Origin: Paenimyroides ummariense | Lineage (GTDB): Bacteria > Bacteroidota > Bacteroidia > Flavobacteriales > Flavobacteriaceae | Length of the DNA stretch: 64,000 nucleotides | Assembly: GCF_900115115.1 (NCBI RefSeq) | Contig: NZ_FOVI01000007.1 | Location: 1 to 64,000, forward strand | Direction: 5' to 3' | Shown here: positions 61,358 to 64,000 of the stretch, one piece after another | How positions within the stretch are numbered: the stretch's first letter is position 1 | Layout of the letters: each line of letters opens with the position of its first letter | Notes under the pieces: model-generated | Database searches by the model: none | What the model saw: only the letters and a program-made list of their open reading frames with translations | What the model was told of the DNA's origin: nothing | Made by a program: the position numbers and the translations under genes

Positions 61358-62026
61358 ATGAAAAAACTACTATCAATTTTTGCCATTCTTTGTGTTGTTT
61401 CTTGCTCTTCAGATGATAATGTAATCAATCCTTGTAACGAACAAGTTGTTTCTTATTATCAAAAAGATCAACAATTAGTCAATGATATAAAAAATAATGT
61501 AATAGCTATAGAATTTGATTATAGAGTTTCTGATAATGTTATAAGCAATAGGTTAAAGGAGATTTCTTTATTTGATTTACCACTTAATTCAGAAGGAATA
61601 ATTACTGCTATTTATCCAGATATGTTTTCAACTTATACTGCTAAAGTTGTTTTTGGATATTTTAAAGAAGGAAATTTATCTTGCGAAAAGTTAAATGAAT
61701 ACATCAGTCAAATCCAAAATATTTCTGAAGTGCATAATGTACGAAAAGTAATTGAAGGATCAAATAAGTATTCAATAATGAAGGAAACAAATATTATTGT
61801 TGTTAAGCTGCAAAATGAATCAGAAATATCTGCTTTACAAATCCAGGCTGATAAATATGGTTATATTGTTACTGAAAATGATCCAATGAACATGAATAAT
61901 AATCAAGAATTTGTTTATTACTTAATTGATGAATCAAGTAAAAAATCAATAATTGAAATGGCAAAAATGTTGTCACAAGCTATTAAGTACGAATATATTT
62001 CACCTCAATTTACAAATTTTGGTTAA
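61358..62026 (+). CDS. Hypothetical lipoprotein
   Basis: 222 residues. ATG at 61358 begins the lipoprotein signal MKKLLSIFAILCVVSC; the upstream ATG at 61334 adds only MVRFKILN. The body has two similar halves, each with a hydrophobic strand followed by an acidic loop. Unknown function; transcribed with the preceding gene. Confidence 0.6.
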   Translation: MKKLLSIFAILCVVSCSSDDNVINPCNEQVVSYYQKDQQLVNDIKNNVIAIEFDYRVSDNVISNRLKEISLFDLPLNSEGIITAIYPDMFSTYTAKVVFGYFKEGNLSCEKLNEYISQIQNISEVHNVRKVIEGSNKYSIMKETNIIVVKLQNESEISALQIQADKYGYIVTENDPMNMNNNQEFVYYLIDESSKKSIIEMAKMLSQAIKYEYISPQFTNFG

Positions 62027-62027
62027 A

Positions 62028-62058
62028 AAAACTCCTAAAGAAATTTAGGAGTTTTTTA
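62028..62058. terminator. Bidirectional terminator between the lipoproteins and prfB
   Basis: AAAAACTCCTAAA and TTTAGGAGTTTTT pair around GAAA or so, matching the stem at 60796. Confidence 0.8.
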
Positions 62059-62063
62059 TGGAT

Positions 62064-63162
62064 TTAATTTTCTTCTTTTTGCCCCATCATCATTAAATAA
62101 GCCTTAAGAAACGGATCAATTCCGCCGTTCATTACACTGTCAACATCGCTGGTTTCAAATTGCGTGCGAACATCTTTTACTAATTTGTAAGGATGCATCA
62201 CGTAATTCCTGATTTGCGATCCCCATTCAATTTTCATTTTGTTGGCTTCAATTTCATCGCGTTTTGCTTGTCGTTTCTTCAACTCAATTTCGTACAATTG
62301 CGATTTAAGCAACTGCATGGCTTTGGTTTTGTTGTCGAGCTGCGAACGAGTTTCAGAGTTTTCAATAATAATTCCGGTAGGGTGGTGGCGTAAACGCACG
62401 GCTGTTTCCACCTTATTTACGTTTTGTCCGCCTGCACCCGATGACCGCATGGTTTCCCACGAAATATCAGACGGATTTATTTCAATCTCAATAGTGTCAT
62501 CTGCCAACGGATACACATATACCGACGCAAAGGATGTATGACGCTTCGCATTGCTATCGAACGGAGAAATTCGAACCAAACGATGCACACCGTTTTCGCC
62601 TTTTAAATATCCGAAAGAAAATTCGCCTTCAAATTCTAACGTAACCGTTTTTATTCCGGCAACGTCGCCTTCCTGAAAGTTTAATTCCTTGATTTTGTAA
62701 CCGTTTTTTTCGCCCCACATTAAATACATACGCATTAACATGGCAGCCCAATCGCAACTTTCTGTTCCGCCGGCACCGGCAGTAATTTGTAAAACGGCAC
62801 TCATGCTGTCACCTTCGTCCGAAAGCATATTTCTAAACTCTAAATCTTCAACAATTTCCACTGTTGCTTCATATTGTTTTTGAACATCTTCTTCCGTTGC
62901 ATCTCCTTCAGCAAAAAAATCCATTAAAACCTGCAGTTCTTCGGCATTGCTTTGCGCACTTTGGTAACCTTCTACCCATTTCTTTTTAGATCGAATGTTT
63001 CGAACCAAAATTTCGGCTTCTTTGGCGTTGTTCCAAAAATCGGGAGCAAACGTTTTTTCTTCCTCGTTTTGTATCTCAATTAATTTCTGATCGATGTCAA
63101 AGATACCTCCTTAACGCACCAAGGCGATCAATAAGACCCTTTATTTGATCTGTAGTAACCAT
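62064..63162 (-). CDS. prfB: Peptide chain release factor 2, with programmed +1 frameshift
   Basis: Recognises UAA and UGA. The reading frame starts at ATG 63162 and encodes 21 residues to CTT, then meets TGA (63099-63097). The slip site CTTTGAC (63102-63096) is preceded by AGGAGG (63111-63106) and TAT, as in E. coli prfB. After a +1 shift the frame continues with [15 protein letters not shown] and [16 protein letters not shown] into the main ORF. The total is 365 residues, the usual length. GGQ ([17 protein letters not shown]) and the release motif region are present. In-frame UGA makes expression sense RF2 level. Confidence 0.96.
63096..63111 (-). promoter_or_regulatory. RF2 frameshift signal with SD-like AGGAGG
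   Basis: Read on the minus strand: AGGAGG, TAT, CTT, TGA, C. The Shine-Dalgarno-like hexamer stands three bases before the slip codon, the spacing needed for +1 frameshifting in E. coli. Confidence 0.93.
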
Positions 63163-63217
63163 TTTTGTATGATTTTTGTTAGATAACAAATGTACACTTA
63201 TCTTAAAGAATAAAAAA

Positions 63218-63622
63218 ATGAAAACAGTGAATCTATTTTTAGGAATTATGGGGTTGAGTTTTATGAGTTGTGTGGTGCAACCTAAAACCGATGCTGTTGA
63301 TAAAGGAACGACTAAAATTGAAAACGGTAAAGTAACGCTATCGAATCCCGATTTGGAATACGAAGTGATTATCATGGATAATGGTTTTGAACGATGGTTT
63401 AGCACAAACCGGAAACCTAAAGATCATTATTCTATTACTTTTTTAGAAAATAAAAACCGAAGATGGGTTCAGGAATGGAATGCGCACGCCGGTAGAATGA
63501 ACAGTGTTATTGAATATACAATTGATTATAATTCGCAAACCCATTACGGATACGAAGTAAATTACATGCTTTATCACTATTTATTTTATTTTCAGCAAGT
63601 TAATAATTTACGATTAGATTAA
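63218..63622 (+). CDS. Small lipoprotein (DUF6146-like)
   Basis: 134 residues from ATG 63218 (MKTVNLFLGIMGLSFMSC lipobox); the longer frame begins at a TTG. It shows YEVIIMDNGFERWFSTNRKPKDHYS and NHYLFYFQQ-type ending (YHYLFYFQQVNNLRLD). I recall this as the DUF6146 family but could not check. Function unknown. Confidence 0.65.
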   Translation: MKTVNLFLGIMGLSFMSCVVQPKTDAVDKGTTKIENGKVTLSNPDLEYEVIIMDNGFERWFSTNRKPKDHYSITFLENKNRRWVQEWNAHAGRMNSVIEYTIDYNSQTHYGYEVNYMLYHYLFYFQQVNNLRLD

Positions 63623-63631
63623 ATTATTCGT

Positions 63632-63639
63632 AAATTTGC
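63632..63639 (+). promoter_or_regulatory. -7 element of the last gene
   Basis: TAAATTTG, 18 bases before the ATG at 63658. Confidence 0.5.
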
Positions 63640-63657
63640 ATCGACAAAAAATGAATT

Positions 63658-63969
63658 ATGGCTTCGTTAAAACAAAAGTGGGGAATTACATCTAATTTTC
63701 AGTTTATCGTAATTTTAGTGGTATTTGCTATCACAGGCAGTACATCGGCGTATATTACACGTCCGGTTTTAGAATTGATCGGTATCACAAAAGAAAGTAT
63801 GCATCCGTTAATTTACTGGCCATTGTCGTTAATTTTAATTTTGCCTGTTTACAAAGTATTGCTGATTATTATTGGAACGATATTTTTACAACATACGTTT
63901 TTTTGGAATTTTGTAAAGAAGATGTTGATTCGTATGCGATTAGGTTTTTTATATGGAATAAAAAAATAG
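63658..63969 (+). CDS. Small membrane protein (DUF6787-like)
   Basis: 103 residues with two hydrophobic segments (about 14-36 and 55-82): NFQFIVILVVFAITGSTSAYITRP and LSLILILPVYKVLLIIIG. A basic tail follows. I recall it as DUF6787, unverified. Possibly assembled in the inner membrane. A terminator follows. Confidence 0.65.
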   Translation: MASLKQKWGITSNFQFIVILVVFAITGSTSAYITRPVLELIGITKESMHPLIYWPLSLILILPVYKVLLIIIGTIFLQHTFFWNFVKKMLIRMRLGFLYGIKK

Positions 63970-63996
63970 CGAAACGTTGGGTCTCGCTTATTTTTT
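63968..63996 (+). terminator. Terminator at window end
   Basis: AGCGA and TCGCT pair around AACGTTGGGTC and precede TTATTTTTT. Confidence 0.6.
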
Positions 63997-64000
63997 ATGA

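Noticed and set aside
63097..63405. An independent 102-residue ORF overlapping prfB
   Set aside because: Only its last 21 codons are real; they are the zero-frame start of prfB and end at the frameshift TGA.

Overview
The window looks like a chromosome segment of a low-GC member of the Flavobacteriia (Bacteroidota), close to Flavobacterium/Myroides. The reasons are AT-rich coding sequence, promoters of the Bacteroidota form TTG-N17-20-TAnnTTTG, two proteins with type IX secretion (T9SS) C-terminal sorting domains, many 'xxxC' lipoproteins, the rpmB-rpmG-DUF4295 ribosomal cluster, the long form of GAPDH, and a cyclophilin-FKBP fusion. Most of it is ordinary core genome. No integrase, transposase, phage or CRISPR array was found.

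Layout. 0-9 kb: end of an unidentified gene, an oligopeptidase B-type lipoprotein, ybaB, rplS, trmD (separated from rplS by a DUF4184 membrane protein), a two-domain peptidyl-prolyl isomerase, and a TPR-AraC membrane-anchored regulator. 9-10.5 kb: a lipoprotein, a 68-codon orphan ORF and a three-copy tandem array of terminator-like hairpins. 10.5-14.4 kb: glutamate synthase-like protein, redoxin, GAPDH. 14.47-17.14 kb: a lipoprotein gene and a T9SS cargo gene bracketed by a duplicated 3' end of the neighbouring degP gene. 17-23.6 kb: degP, dapF, an acetyltransferase, mltG, an ABC-F ATPase. 23.7-31.1 kb: a complete haem-uptake locus (HmuY-like lipoprotein and TonB receptor on one strand, ABC transporter and haem-degrading factor on the other) with a candidate Fur operator between the divergent promoters. 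31.2-38.9 kb: capsule/exopolysaccharide genes (Wzc-, Wza- and CapD-like) followed by lptB, tatC and kdsD. 38.9-47.3 kb: recQ, an FAD protein, an exonuclease, a RelE/ParE-type toxin-antitoxin pair, an FAH protein, cinA, rpmB, rpmG and the small DUF4295 gene. 47.3-54.9 kb: a block of different base composition holding a TPR-LuxR regulator and seven mostly unknown membrane, secreted or lipoprotein genes; it separates DUF4295 from ftsY. 54.9-64 kb: ftsY, a DciA-like protein, a T9SS protein, idi, a QueD-like protein, manA, three tRNA-Thr genes, two lipoproteins, prfB with a programmed +1 frameshift, and two small conserved genes.

The strongest observations are: the degP 3'-end duplication (three synonymous differences, none replacing) with a 28-bp perfect palindrome beside it; the prfB frameshift site with a Shine-Dalgarno-like hexamer in a phylum that hardly uses Shine-Dalgarno pairing; the hairpin array at 10.15-10.42 kb; the long nested palindrome at 43.15-43.30 kb; and the unknown multigene membrane locus at 49.5-54.4 kb, the best candidate here for an undescribed system. 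Base composition, promoter and family statements come from reading the sequence only; no database search was run.
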